64,000 nt of DNA from Rhodospirillales bacterium 24-66-33 (lineage in GTDB: Bacteria; Pseudomonadota; Alphaproteobacteria; Reyranellales; Reyranellaceae): positions 58,768 through 122,767 of the forward strand of contig NCHQ01000017.1 in NCBI GenBank assembly GCA_002281855.1, given 5' to 3'. The first letter of the stretch is position 1. Every line of letters begins with the position of its first letter. A model generated the notes under the pieces. It was not told where the DNA came from and did no database searches. It saw only the letters and a program-made list of their open reading frames with translations. This document shows positions 55,503-64,000 of the stretch, piece by piece. The position numbers were made by a program, and so were the translations under genes.

Positions 55503-55834
55503 GCCTCATAGAGAAGCTGAAGGACGACTTCGCCAGCCGCCGCCGCAAGCTCGAGGTGCTGGGCGAGGAAGTGTGGGTGACGCCCATGACGGTGGGCGAG
55601 AACACCGTGATCGGCGCCCTCTATCCAAACGACAGCGCCGCGCGCTCGGTCGAGACCCTGGTGCGCAAGTGCCGCGACGCCGAGGGCAAGCCGATCTTCA
55701 CGAAGGACGACAAGGAAGCGCTGCGCAGTCTCGTCGCCGGCGACCGGCTGGGGCCGATCTTCGCCGCCATTCATGGCCCGTCGACAGCCGAGCTGGAAAA
55801 AAAATCGGAGACAGACGATCCCCCGAATACGTGA
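55499..55834 (+). CDS. Tail assembly chaperone (gpG-like)
   Basis: 111 residues from GTG 55499 (GTGA overlap with the tube gene). MSLIEKLKDDFASRRRKLEVLGEEVWVTPMTVGENTVIGALYPNDSAARSVETLVRKCRDAEGKPIFTKDDKEALRSLVAGDRLGPIFAAI is the typical small chaperone that binds the tape measure. Translation passes a run of eight A at 55797-55804 near its end. Confidence 0.85.
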   Translation: MSLIEKLKDDFASRRRKLEVLGEEVWVTPMTVGENTVIGALYPNDSAARSVETLVRKCRDAEGKPIFTKDDKEALRSLVAGDRLGPIFAAIHGPSTAELEKKSETDDPPNT

Positions 55835-55977
55835 GGCTCGCTCTCGCGGATCGTCTGCACAGGCTTCCCTCCGAGATCGATGCCATGCCGGTCGAGGATT
55901 ACAACGCCTTCCTGGTCTACCTGACCCAGGAGGCGACCGAGCGCGAGAAGCGCCGCAAGGCCGGCAAGGCCCGCTGA
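55499..55977 (+). CDS. Tail assembly chaperone GT, -1 frameshift product
   Basis: Programmed -1 slippage on the A-run at 55797-55804 (codons GAA AAA AAA TCG shift to the frame reading AAA AAA ATC) would extend gpG past its stop to TGA 55977, about 159 residues. The extension KIGDRRSPEYVRLALADRLHRLPSEIDAMPVEDYNAFLVYLTQEATEREKRRKAGKAR has the gpT character (IDAMPVEDYNAF). Frame arithmetic and the slippery sequence agree. Confidence 0.8.
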
Positions 55978-56018
55978 CCCGCACCCGTTCATCCACCGCC
56001 CACCCATGAGGCTCCCCC

Positions 56019-58010
56019 ATGCCGTTCGACGGTGATGCCCGCTGGCAGATCGAGATCGGCGCCGTCGACCGCTCGGCCCAGGCCTTTGCGGCCGTCGATC
56101 GCCGCATGCGCGAATCGTCCCGGCAGGCGATGGCGCTGGGCCAGCAGACGTCGCTGGCGAACAACGTCGCCACGGCGGCAATGACGCGGCTCAGCGCCGC
56201 GCTGGCGCCGCTGGCCGCCGGTTTCACCGCCGCGGCGGTCGCCTCGCGCATCTGGGAAGCGGGGATGAAGGCCGCCAACATGGGCGAGCAGGCCGAGCAG
56301 ATCGGCCTGACCACCGACCAGCTGCAGGCCTACCGTCTGGCGGCAGCCCAGGCCGGCATCGAGGCCGAGCAGATGGACGGCGCGATGATGCGCCTGGCGC
56401 GCGCCATGGGCAGCGCCAACGACGGCAGCGACGAGGCGATCGCGCGGTTCGAGAAACTGGGCGTGAAGATCCTCGATTCCGGGGGCAACCTGCGCAAGGC
56501 CGCCGACGTGATGCCGGAGCTGGCGCGGGGGCTGCTGCAGATCGGCTCCGAGACCGAGCGGGCGGCGCTGATGCAGGAACTGTTCGGCCGCTCGGGCGCG
56601 CGCCTGGTCACGGTGCTGGGGCAGATTGCCCAGGGCAACGACGCGGTCGTGGCCTCGGCCAAGGCGCAAAAGGCGGTGATCGGCGAGGAGGTCATCAAAG
56701 CCTGGGACGAGCTCGACGACCAGATGAAGGTCGCGGCCCAGCGCATGGACACCTTCCTCGCCACGGTCGGCAAGCCGATCGCGGTGGGCGCGCTGCAGGC
56801 GATCAACTTCGAGATCGACAAGATCACGCTCGGCCTGCGCCTGGCCCAGAAGGGCTTCGACTGGCTGACCAGCAAGGCGGCCAACTCGGCCGGCGGGCTC
56901 GACAAGCAGATCGAGGGGATGAACGCCGACATCGTGGCCTTCATGGGCCGCGGCCACGCGGTCGACGACCCGGTCGTGCAGGACATCATCAAGCGCCGCG
57001 ACGCGCTGACCGCCCAGCTCAACGCGATGCCGCCGACCATGCCGGAGATCACGGTCACCGCCCCGCAGGGCGGGGCGAGCAATCCCCTGAGCAACGGCGC
57101 GAAAAAGGCCGGCGAGAAGTCCGCCGCCGACGCGCTGCGCGAATCGCAGCGTCAGATGGACGAGCTGGTCGCCCTGATCGAAAAGCAGCGCCAGGCCGCC
57201 GATGCGATCGAGGACCGGTTCGGCACCGGCGCCGAGACGCTGGCGCGCAAGACGCAGGAGCTGGCCGATATCCAGCACCTGCTGGCGCCCGAGACGGCGC
57301 AGCGCGCCATGCAGGACCTGACCGACAAGGCCGACGACCAGGCACGCGCGATGACCGGCGCCGCCGGCGGCTTCGACGGCTTCATGGCCGGGATCGAGCA
57401 GGGCATCGCCGACATGGCCCGGGTCAATACCGAGTTCGAGACCGGCAAGCAGATGGTGGACCTGATGAGCGATGCCATCACCGACCTCGCCATGGGCGCC
57501 GAGGTCGACTTCGGCAAAATCCTGAAGTCGTTCCTCAACATGATGATCCAGATGGAAATCAAGGCCGCGGCCAGCTCGCTGTGGGGCGCGATCGGCGGCG
57601 GCGGCGGCATCGGCGGTTTCATCGGCGGCCTGTTCGGCGGTGGCGGGGGTGTCACCGCCTCGGGCGGCGGCTTCGACATCGGCGCCGCGTCCGGCCTCGC
57701 CGGGGGGTGGATGCCGGGCTTCGCCGACGGTGGCCGCCCGCCGCTGGGCCGTCCCTCGGTCGTCGGCGAGCGCGGGCCCGAGCTGTTCGTGCCCGACAGC
57801 GCCGGGACGATCTTCAACCGCGAGCAGCTGGGCGGGATGGGCGGCGAGACCACCATCGTGGTTCAGCAGACCGTCCATGTCGGCGAGTACGTCACCAGCA
57901 CCCAGTATATGAGCGGGCTGCGCGAGGTGAAGAAGGCCGCCGAGGAGGGGGCCAAGGCCTCGATCATATCCATGCGCAAGCGTGGCGGCCTCACCGACGT
58001 GTTCAACTGA
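56019..58010 (+). CDS. Tail tape measure protein (element 3)
   Basis: 663 residues from ATG 56019. N-terminal amphipathic coil, conserved block MGEQAEQIGLTTDQLQAYRLA, helical centre, Gly-rich region (GGGGGIGGFIGGLFGGGGG), C-terminus ISMRKRGGLTDVFN. Homologous to the element 1 protein at 2107 but shorter (663 versus 844 residues), implying a shorter tail. Downstream gene overlaps by one base. Confidence 0.92.
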   Translation: MPFDGDARWQIEIGAVDRSAQAFAAVDRRMRESSRQAMALGQQTSLANNVATAAMTRLSAALAPLAAGFTAAAVASRIWEAGMKAANMGEQAEQIGLTTDQLQAYRLAAAQAGIEAEQMDGAMMRLARAMGSANDGSDEAIARFEKLGVKILDSGGNLRKAADVMPELARGLLQIGSETERAALMQELFGRSGARLVTVLGQIAQGNDAVVASAKAQKAVIGEEVIKAWDELDDQMKVAAQRMDTFLATVGKPIAVGALQAINFEIDKITLGLRLAQKGFDWLTSKAANSAGGLDKQIEGMNADIVAFMGRGHAVDDPVVQDIIKRRDALTAQLNAMPPTMPEITVTAPQGGASNPLSNGAKKAGEKSAADALRESQRQMDELVALIEKQRQAADAIEDRFGTGAETLARKTQELADIQHLLAPETAQRAMQDLTDKADDQARAMTGAAGGFDGFMAGIEQGIADMARVNTEFETGKQMVDLMSDAITDLAMGAEVDFGKILKSFLNMMIQMEIKAAASSLWGAIGGGGGIGGFIGGLFGGGGGVTASGGGFDIGAASGLAGGWMPGFADGGRPPLGRPSVVGERGPELFVPDSAGTIFNREQLGGMGGETTIVVQQTVHVGEYVTSTQYMSGLREVKKAAEEGAKASIISMRKRGGLTDVFN

Positions 58011-58606
58011 TGGCCGTTACCTATCCGCGTGCCTGGCCCGACCTGCGGGGTGTGGCCGAGATCGCGTTCACGCCGTTCAGTGTCTCGGCCATGAACGTCT
58101 CGCCGCTGTCGCTCGAGGCCCAGGTCTATGACTGGCCGGGCGAGCGCTGGGAGGTCGACGTCTCCTTCGTTGCCATGAAGCGCGCCGACGCGGAGCGCTG
58201 GATCGCCTTCTTCACATCGCTGCGCGGCAAGGTCGGGTCCTTCACCCTGGGCGATCCGGCGGGGCAGGTGCCGCGCGGCACCGCCTCCGGCTCGGTCACC
58301 GCGACGGGCGACGCGCGCGCCCGCACCGTCACCCTGTCGGGCGGGTCCGGGACCCTGCTCGCCGGCGACTGGATCAGCTTCGAGTCGCACCGGCGCCTGC
58401 ACAAGGTGCTGGCCGACGTCACCCTGGGCGGCAGCGCGTCCTGCGAGATCTGGCCGTCCCTGCGCGCCGCGTTGTCCGGGGCGGCGGTCGCCCTCTCGGG
58501 CGCCAAGGGACGCTTCATGCTGATGGAGCCGCCGCGCTGGTCGATCGGCCTGGCGGACATCTACCGGCCGCCCTCGATCAAGGCCTACGAGGACCGGCGG
58601 CCGTGA
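58010..58606 (+). CDS. Distal tail-type protein
   Basis: 198 residues. YPRAWPDLRGVAEIAFTPFSVSAMNVSPLSLEAQVYDWPGERWEVDVSFVAMKRADAERWIAFFTSLRGKVGSFTLGDPAGQVPRG is a beta-rich tail protein found directly after tape measure genes in siphoviruses. It probably forms the ring below the tube. Confidence 0.75.
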   Translation: MAVTYPRAWPDLRGVAEIAFTPFSVSAMNVSPLSLEAQVYDWPGERWEVDVSFVAMKRADAERWIAFFTSLRGKVGSFTLGDPAGQVPRGTASGSVTATGDARARTVTLSGGSGTLLAGDWISFESHRRLHKVLADVTLGGSASCEIWPSLRAALSGAAVALSGAKGRFMLMEPPRWSIGLADIYRPPSIKAYEDRRP

Positions 58607-58619
58607 AGGACAAGGCACC

Positions 58620-59180
58620 ATGAGTCGCGATCTCACCCCGGCGATGTCGGACGGTCTCGGCGCGCCGACCGTTGCCCCCGTCCTGTTGTTCGAGCTGGAA
58701 TTCTCGACCGTCCAATATCTGTGGACCGGCGTCGGCGTGCTGACCTGGAACGGCCACGACTATCTCGGCCTGGGACGGTTCATCGAACTCTCGCCGGTCG
58801 AGGAGACCGACAAGATCGAGGCCCGCGGCTTCACCATCAAGCTGGCCGGCGCCCGGCCCGAGGATGTCGAGCTGGCGTTGACCGAGCTGCAGACCCGCAA
58901 GCCGGGCCTGGTCCGTTTCGGTCTCCTCGATGACAGCGGAGCGCTGGTCGCCTCGCCCAAGGTCTGGTCGCGCGGCCGGCTCGACATCGGCAAGGTCGAC
59001 GATTCGGACACCGCCAATCCGCTGATCGTGCTGCAGTACGAGAACGAGCTGATCGACCTCGAGCGGCCGCGCGAGTGGCGCTACACGGACGAGCACCAGA
59101 AGCTCCTGCACGATGGCGATGCCAGCCTGCGCTACATCGCCTCCTATGCCGACAAGGTCATCTACTGGGGGCGGGGATGA
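58620..59180 (+). CDS. Tail hub/tip protein
   Basis: 186 residues. APTVAPVLLFELEFSTVQYLWTGVGVLTWNGHDYLGLGRFIELSPVEETDKIEARGFTIKLAGARPEDVELALTELQTRKPGLVRFGLLDDSGALV is a conserved tail protein of lambda-like alphaproteobacterial phages (gpL-like position). The stop overlaps the hydrolase ATG. Confidence 0.7.
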   Translation: MSRDLTPAMSDGLGAPTVAPVLLFELEFSTVQYLWTGVGVLTWNGHDYLGLGRFIELSPVEETDKIEARGFTIKLAGARPEDVELALTELQTRKPGLVRFGLLDDSGALVASPKVWSRGRLDIGKVDDSDTANPLIVLQYENELIDLERPREWRYTDEHQKLLHDGDASLRYIASYADKVIYWGRG

Positions 59181-59575
59181 GGCGCATCGAGGGCTGGGAG
59201 CGGCGCTTCGCCGACTACCTGCTGGCCCGCAAGGACATTCCCTTCGAATGGGGCGCCAACGACTGCGCCACCTTCATGTTCGGCGCCGTGGCCACGATCA
59301 CCGGGCAGGCGATGCGCCCCGTCACCTGGTCGTCGGCACTTGAAGCGGCCCGCGTGATCGAGGCGGATGGTGGGCTCGGTAACGCGGCCTGTGCGCCCCT
59401 GGGCCGTCCGTCGCAGAACTGGCGCGAGATCAGGCGCGGCGACGTCGCCACCATCGACCAGGACGGCCGCCCCGCGATCTGCGTTTGCACCGGTCAGACA
59501 CTTTGCGGGCCGGGTCCGAACGGGCTGGAGCATCTGCCGCTAGATCGGGCGATCAACGTCTGGAAGGTCGGGTAA
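59177..59575 (+). CDS. NlpC/P60-like tail peptidase (DUF6950)
   Basis: 132 residues from ATG 59177. FADYLLARKDIPFEWGANDCATFMFGAVATITGQAMRP carries the catalytic Cys (NDCATF), with the His probably in AICVCTGQTLC or later. In lambda gpK a similar domain lies in the tail tip and opens peptidoglycan during DNA entry. Length is the usual minimal form. Confidence 0.8.
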   Translation: MRRIEGWERRFADYLLARKDIPFEWGANDCATFMFGAVATITGQAMRPVTWSSALEAARVIEADGGLGNAACAPLGRPSQNWREIRRGDVATIDQDGRPAICVCTGQTLCGPGPNGLEHLPLDRAINVWKVG

Positions 59576-59578
59576 AAC

Positions 59579-60070
59579 CTATCGGACCTCGATGGCCCGG
59601 CTGCGTTCCATGATCTTCGTCCTGCCGTGCGAGGCGGCGACCTCGGCGATGGTGCAGGTGATGGAGCCCGGCGCGGCCGTGACGCCGATCTCGAAGAAGT
59701 AGGTCTGTCTCGAGGCCAGATCGAACGTTCGGTGCGTCTCGCCGCTCCAGTTGCCGCGAGGGTCGTTGCGCGCCGCGGGCGACGTCATGAATGCGAAGCC
59801 ATCAATCGCACATCCGAGGTCGTGGCTGCCTGCCGGCAAGTCCGCCCTGATCCAAGCGTTCGAACCGATCGTGCCAAGGTGACGCTTGCCGGACAGCACC
59901 GCGAAACTGTCTCCGGCCCGAGAGACATAGAAATACGCGGCGGCAGATCCGGCAGAGGGCGGCTGAAACTGCTTGCCCTCCGCATCTGCCTGAGCGCCGG
60001 CGAGCGGCACTGACGGTGCGCAGGCCCCAAGGGTCAGTGCGGCCAAGACCGCCACGATCAATCTCCGCAT
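59579..60070 (-). CDS. Putative lipoprotein (DUF2846-like), antisense moron
   Basis: 163 residues from ATG 60070. MRRLIVAVLAALTLGACAPSVPL is a signal peptide with lipobox LGAC. The mature part GKQFQPPSAGSAAAYFYVSRAGDSFAVLSGKRHLGTIGSNAWIRADLPAGSHDLGCAI resembles DUF2846 domains. It is the only minus-strand gene in the tail operon, so it is probably an independently expressed moron acting in the lysogen envelope. Confidence 0.75.
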   Translation of the reverse strand: MRRLIVAVLAALTLGACAPSVPLAGAQADAEGKQFQPPSAGSAAAYFYVSRAGDSFAVLSGKRHLGTIGSNAWIRADLPAGSHDLGCAIDGFAFMTSPAARNDPRGNWSGETHRTFDLASRQTYFFEIGVTAAPGSITCTIAEVAASHGRTKIMERSRAIEVR

Positions 60071-60117
60071 AGAGCGAGCATATCGATGCACCACGTAAAC
60101 CTCAACGGCGGGTCGGC

Positions 60118-62346
60118 ATGCTGCTGATCGGCCTGTTCGCACTGGTTCTGATGCTGGTGCCGGGAGAGGCGCAGGCGGCGCCGATTTTCGTGCCGATCTT
60201 CTTGGCGGTTGGCATGTCTGCGTTCTGGGCGGGTGTCGCCTCGTTCGTGCTCACCACCGTCCTGACGATGGCGATTTCCTTCGCCGTCAGCTCGCTCCTG
60301 AAGCCTGCCAGTTCGGCGCGAGGGCAGACCTTCCCCGGCACGTCGCAGCCGGTGATCGACAACAAGATCAACGTGCGCCAGCCCACGGCGCCGCGGCAGG
60401 TAATCTATGGCGAGGCGCGGGTCGGCGGCGTCTTCGGCTTCATGCACGCGACGAACAGCAACAAGTTCCTGCACCTGATCGTTCTTTGTGCCGGGCATGA
60501 GGTGCACCAGTTCGCCCAGGTGTGGATCGGCGACGAGGCCTTCGTCGCGCACGAGAATGCCGGCTCGGCGGCGCCGGGCGACCTGGTCATCGATGCCAAC
60601 GGCTTCGTGCCGTCGCCCAGCCAGTTCGCCGGCAAGTTGCGGGTCCGGCCGTTCAAGGGCGCGCCCGGCCAGGTCATCGATGCCGACCTGCTGGCCGAGT
60701 GCAGCGATGTCCTGACGGATGCAGACACCTTCGCCGGCATGGCCGGGGTTTATATCCGCCTCGAGTTCGACCAGGCGATCTTCCGCGACATCCCGAACAT
60801 CACCTGCGTCATCAAGGGCAAAAACGACGTCTACGACCCGCGCACCGACACGACCGGCTGGTCGGTCAATTCGGCGCTGATCGTCGCCAGCTATCTCTGC
60901 GATCCTGTCTATGGCATCGGCGTCGACTATGCCGGCGGCATCGTCGAATCGGCGCTGATCGCCTCGGCCAACGGCTGCGACGAGCAGGTCGAGCTGGCCG
61001 GCGGCGGCATGGAGAGCCGGTTCGAGACCTACGGTTCCTTCAAGTCGAGCGACAAGCCGCGCGAGATCCTGGGCCGCCTGCTGGGCGCCATGCACGGCCG
61101 CGCGCCCTATGACGGCGAGCGCTGGCGCATCCTGGCTGGCATCTACCAGTCGCCGACCATCACGATAACCGAATCCGACCTGCGGGCCGGTCCGACGGTG
61201 CAAACCCTGGTGTCACGGCGCGACCGCTTCAACGCGGTCAAGGGCACCTACATCAACCCGGCGACCTTCTGGCAGGAGGCCGACTTTCCGCCGATCGTGT
61301 CGGAGAGCTATGCGATCCTCGACGGCGAGCCGATCTACAGCGACATCGTGCTGCCCTTCACCCGCGCCGCCTCGATGGCGCAGCGCATCGCCAAGATCAG
61401 CCTGCTGCTGTCGCGGCAGGAATTCTCGGTCACCTTGCCGGGTAAGCTGTCCCTGTGGCGGCATCTGGCCGGCGACACGGCCTGGTTCAACTATCCGCGC
61501 TACGGCTGGACGGCCAAGCCCTTCGAGGTGCGCGACGTCACCTTGGCGCTCGATGCCGAGAACAGGCTGGCCTGCGACCTCACCCTGGCGGCGACCAGTC
61601 CCGAAGTCTACGACTGGGCGACCTCAGAGGAGGTGCCGGTCGATCCGAATCCGGGCACCGGCGGGCCGGACCCGAACACCGTGGCGCCGCCGACGAACCT
61701 CACCGTCACCGAGGAGGTCTACGAAACCGCGCCGGGCCAGGGGGTGAAGAGTCGGCTGCTGATCGACTGGGACCCGTCGCCCGATGGCTTCCTGCTGGCC
61801 TACCAGGTCGAGATGAAGCCGCAGTCGGTGACGGACTGGGATGCGACGCATATCCTCGGCCGCACCGCCACCACCGAAACCCACTGGACCGTCGATGACG
61901 TCGCGGTCGGCTACTACCACGTCCGTGTCGCGGCGATTAACCATCTCGAGAAGCGCTCGACCTTCATCCAGGAGAGCGTGACCGTCTCCGGCGACACAGC
62001 CCCGCCGGAAGACGTCACCGGCTTCACCCAGACGGCCGGCGTCTCCGGCTTCACGACCTTCGAATGGGATGCCGCGGTCGACGAGCGCGCCCGCAACGGC
62101 CGCCACGACGGTGTTCACCGGCGCCGGCACCACGACGAACGCCGTGCTGCTGACCGAGATCGGCACCTATCTGATCAAGTTCCGGTCGGCCACGGGCGTC
62201 TATTCGACCGACGCCGCCACGGTGGTCATCACGACCAAAGAGCAGCCGCAGGTCGGTGTCGAGATCGTCGACACCCTGCCGGCGACCGACCTCTACGACG
62301 GCCGCATGGTCTATCTCACCACCGACGGCAAGCTCTACCGCTATGA
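60118..62346 (+). CDS. Tail tip protein J, N-terminal part, disrupted frame
   Basis: An N-terminal hydrophobic region (residues about 1-60), the J-like core (NVRQPTAPRQVIYGEARVGGVFGFMHAT, then VIKGKNDVYDPRTDTTGWSVNSALIVASYL), and fibronectin-type domains up to GFTTFEWDAAVD. After about residue 660 (62100) the encoded sequence turns into Arg/His/Asp-rich residues, a sign of the wrong frame; the real protein continues in the +1 frame. This gene product recognises the host in lambda. Confidence 0.8.
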   Translation: MLLIGLFALVLMLVPGEAQAAPIFVPIFLAVGMSAFWAGVASFVLTTVLTMAISFAVSSLLKPASSARGQTFPGTSQPVIDNKINVRQPTAPRQVIYGEARVGGVFGFMHATNSNKFLHLIVLCAGHEVHQFAQVWIGDEAFVAHENAGSAAPGDLVIDANGFVPSPSQFAGKLRVRPFKGAPGQVIDADLLAECSDVLTDADTFAGMAGVYIRLEFDQAIFRDIPNITCVIKGKNDVYDPRTDTTGWSVNSALIVASYLCDPVYGIGVDYAGGIVESALIASANGCDEQVELAGGGMESRFETYGSFKSSDKPREILGRLLGAMHGRAPYDGERWRILAGIYQSPTITITESDLRAGPTVQTLVSRRDRFNAVKGTYINPATFWQEADFPPIVSESYAILDGEPIYSDIVLPFTRAASMAQRIAKISLLLSRQEFSVTLPGKLSLWRHLAGDTAWFNYPRYGWTAKPFEVRDVTLALDAENRLACDLTLAATSPEVYDWATSEEVPVDPNPGTGGPDPNTVAPPTNLTVTEEVYETAPGQGVKSRLLIDWDPSPDGFLLAYQVEMKPQSVTDWDATHILGRTATTETHWTVDDVAVGYYHVRVAAINHLEKRSTFIQESVTVSGDTAPPEDVTGFTQTAGVSGFTTFEWDAAVDERARNGRHDGVHRRRHHDERRAADRDRHLSDQVPVGHGRLFDRRRHGGHHDQRAAAGRCRDRRHPAGDRPLRRPHGLSHHRRQALPL

Positions 62347-64000
62347 CGAGACCCTGGGCGCCTGGACCGCCGCGGTTCCGGCCGAAGACATCACCGGCCA
62401 GATCACCGACGACCAGATCGCCGACATGGATGCGGCGAAGCTCACCGGCGAGATCACCGGGACACAGATCGCCGACGATTCGATCTCGACGCCGAAGCTG
62501 CAGGCCGGCGCCGTGGTCACCGCCAAGCTCGCCGCCCAGGCCGTCACCGCGGAAAAGATCCTGATCGCCGACTTCACGAACTTCGTCGTCAACTACAGTT
62601 TCAGCCTCGGCACGGGCGGCTGGGCTACGGTGGCGAATTCCGGAGTCACGTCAGGCAACGGCTACAACGGCTCCGGCTATCACCTCGCGATCTCGACGGG
62701 CTTCTCCACTGGCATCATCCAGAACGAGAACGTCTTCACGGTCACCCCGGGGCAGGTCTACGTCCTGAAGGCCGTGGTGCAACGGCTCTCGACGCCGAAC
62801 GTAGGCATCAGCGTCAAGCTGAAGTTCATGGACGCCTCGAATGCCGAGGTCTCCGGCGCCGGCAACGTGCTGACCTGGACCTCGGCGAGCAGCAGCTCCT
62901 ACACCGAAAAGGTCACGACCTCGGCGAACATCGTCGTGCCGGCCACTGCCACGCAGGCCGTGGTCCAGATCTACAAGTCGTCGGGATCGAACCTGTCCGG
63001 CGGCACCTATCGTGTCGGCTCGGTCTCGGTGCTGAAGAAGGGCGGCGGCGAGGTCATCGTCGATGGCTCCATCCTGGCGGCGAACATCGCGACCAACGCG
63101 ATCACCGCCGACAAGATCACGGCCGGTGCCGTCACCGCGGCGAAGCTCAGCGTCTCGACGCTATCGGCGATCGCCGCTGACATGGGCTCGCTCACGGCCG
63201 GCACGGTCACGGGCGCCATCCTGCGCACCAGCAGCGGCAACACCCGCATCGAGATGCGCGGCGACGGGCTGTTCCCGAACGCGATCACGCCCTACGTCAA
63301 CATCGGCGGCGTCTCGACCCCCGTGGCGACCTTCGGTGGCGACATCACGACCGGGCTGGGGGTGCTGCAGATCGCCGGCAACCTGCCGATCTCCTACCCG
63401 ATCCGCGCCGTCAACGAATCGACGACCGGCGGCGGCGGCGGTGACGGCGGCGGGGCGGCGAAGCTCCAGAGCACCGGCGGGTGGACCCTGGAAGTGACCC
63501 AGACCACGGCGGGGGCGGGATCGCCGTCGCCGAACACCGCGATCCGCGGCGCCAGTTCGACCGGCGGCACGGCCGATATCGGCCGCTCCAGCGGTGCCGG
63601 CAGCTGGTCGGTCTATGCCGTCAGTGGCGCCGGGTACGGTCCCTTCACCGGGGCGCATGATGGCCTCCTGCCGGTGGCCGTCGCGCCCGAGGTCGGGGAC
63701 CTGCTGGTCGACGATGCGGTCGTGGCGAAGTCGATCTCGGATGTCCTCTGCACGATGACGTTGTCGGCGTCGGCGAACCAGGCCGGCGTGCTGGGCGTCT
63801 TCGTCAACCGCTACGCCCCGATCGCCGAATGGGCGCCGGCGGCGATGACGGAAGCCGATGGCATCACGCCGGTGGCGGAGTGGGTGTACTACCTCGCGTC
63901 CCACGATCTGGTCGTCATCAACGCCGTGGGCGAGGGCAGCGTCAATGTCTGCGGCCAGGGCGGCGACATCGCCAAGGGCGATCTGCTCTGCGCCTCCGAC
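62069..64000 (+). pseudogene. Tail tip protein J, C-terminal part (frameshifted, runs off window)
   Basis: The frame starting ATG 62069 continues the J protein from ATTVFTGAGTTTNAVLLTEIGTYLIKFRSATGVYS to the window end without a stop, about 644 codons. It contains the ITDDQIADMDAAKLTGEIT-type coil repeats, a carbohydrate-binding-like beta domain (NYSFSLGTGGWATV), and near the end GEGSVNVCGQGGDIAKGDLLCASD, an autoproteolytic-trimer tail domain. Joined to the N-part by +1 shift and perhaps a small deletion at about 62100. Partial because the window ends. Confidence 0.7.

Noticed and set aside
55989..57878. Minus-strand ORF (629 codons) opposite the tape measure
   Set aside because: Shadow of the tape measure; no ribosome binding site or family.
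62100..62346. C-terminal end of the first J frame as real protein
   Set aside because: Arg/His/Asp-rich sequence with no J features; the +1 frame has proper J sequence.

Overview
The window is GC-rich DNA, probably from an alphaproteobacterium: codon use is strongly G/C at third positions, the phage families are ones common in Rhizobiales and Rhodospirillales, and there is a tRNA-Glu(CTC) fragment. No clear housekeeping gene is present; almost everything is mobile DNA. Two copies of a perfect 48-bp direct repeat (11554-11601 and 24222-24269) are the 3' end of a tRNA-Glu gene on the minus strand. They split the window into three consecutive integrated elements, each with its own tyrosine recombinase (10445-11539, 11794-13101, 25172-26200). 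Neither copy has the 5' half of the tRNA, so the intact gene is predicted to lie to the right of the window. I read this as a tandem array at one tRNA locus.

Element 1 (before base 1 to about 11.55 kb) looks like a decayed siphovirus prophage. It has an HNH nuclease, a large terminase, a tape-measure protein, a neck-like protein and a four-finger zinc protein, but no portal, protease, capsid or tail-tube genes between terminase and tape measure. Its right part has a divergent regulatory region (ribbon-helix-helix gene inside an inverted repeat), an operon of four overlapping small genes with a repeated module, an AlpA-like protein and integrase 1.

Element 2 (11.55-24.27 kb, 12.7 kb) has integrase 2, an AlpA-like gene, replication genes (helix-turn-helix initiator-like protein, Toprim/DnaB-like primase-helicase), a cysteine-peptidase-like/PAPS-reductase fusion, DUF488, an HMCES/YedK-type abasic-site protein, small regulators and a DUF5681 small-terminase-like gene. 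It lacks large terminase, portal, capsid and tail genes. A near-identical 20-bp sequence lies inside both ends and looks like integrase arm sites. The gene set resembles a phage satellite, although a deleted prophage is possible.

Element 3 (24.27 kb to beyond 64 kb) is a long, mostly complete lambda-like siphovirus prophage. From the left: a membrane protein, integrase, AlpA-like protein and DUF4145 protein; a leftward operon with DnaN sliding clamp and an HTH-ParB protein; an immunity region with a LexA-like repressor, a Cro-like gene and shared palindromic operators, holding a lipoprotein and a secreted thermonuclease; a rightward regulatory and replication operon (primase, ParB-like, ATPase/helicase); a GTAC-rich repeat region; a possible late regulator and terminator; then late genes in lambda-like order (TerS, GpA TerL, gpW-like, portal, S49 protease with nested scaffold, gpD, GpT-like capsid, neck genes, gpU-like, tail tube, G/GT frameshift chaperones, tape measure, tail-tip proteins, J). 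The J gene is frame-disrupted near 62.1 kb. The most unusual gene is at 52463-54634: a beta-domain, about 29 tandem 14-residue repeats, and a C-terminal copy of the phage's own gpFII-like neck protein, suggesting a neck-anchored fibre.
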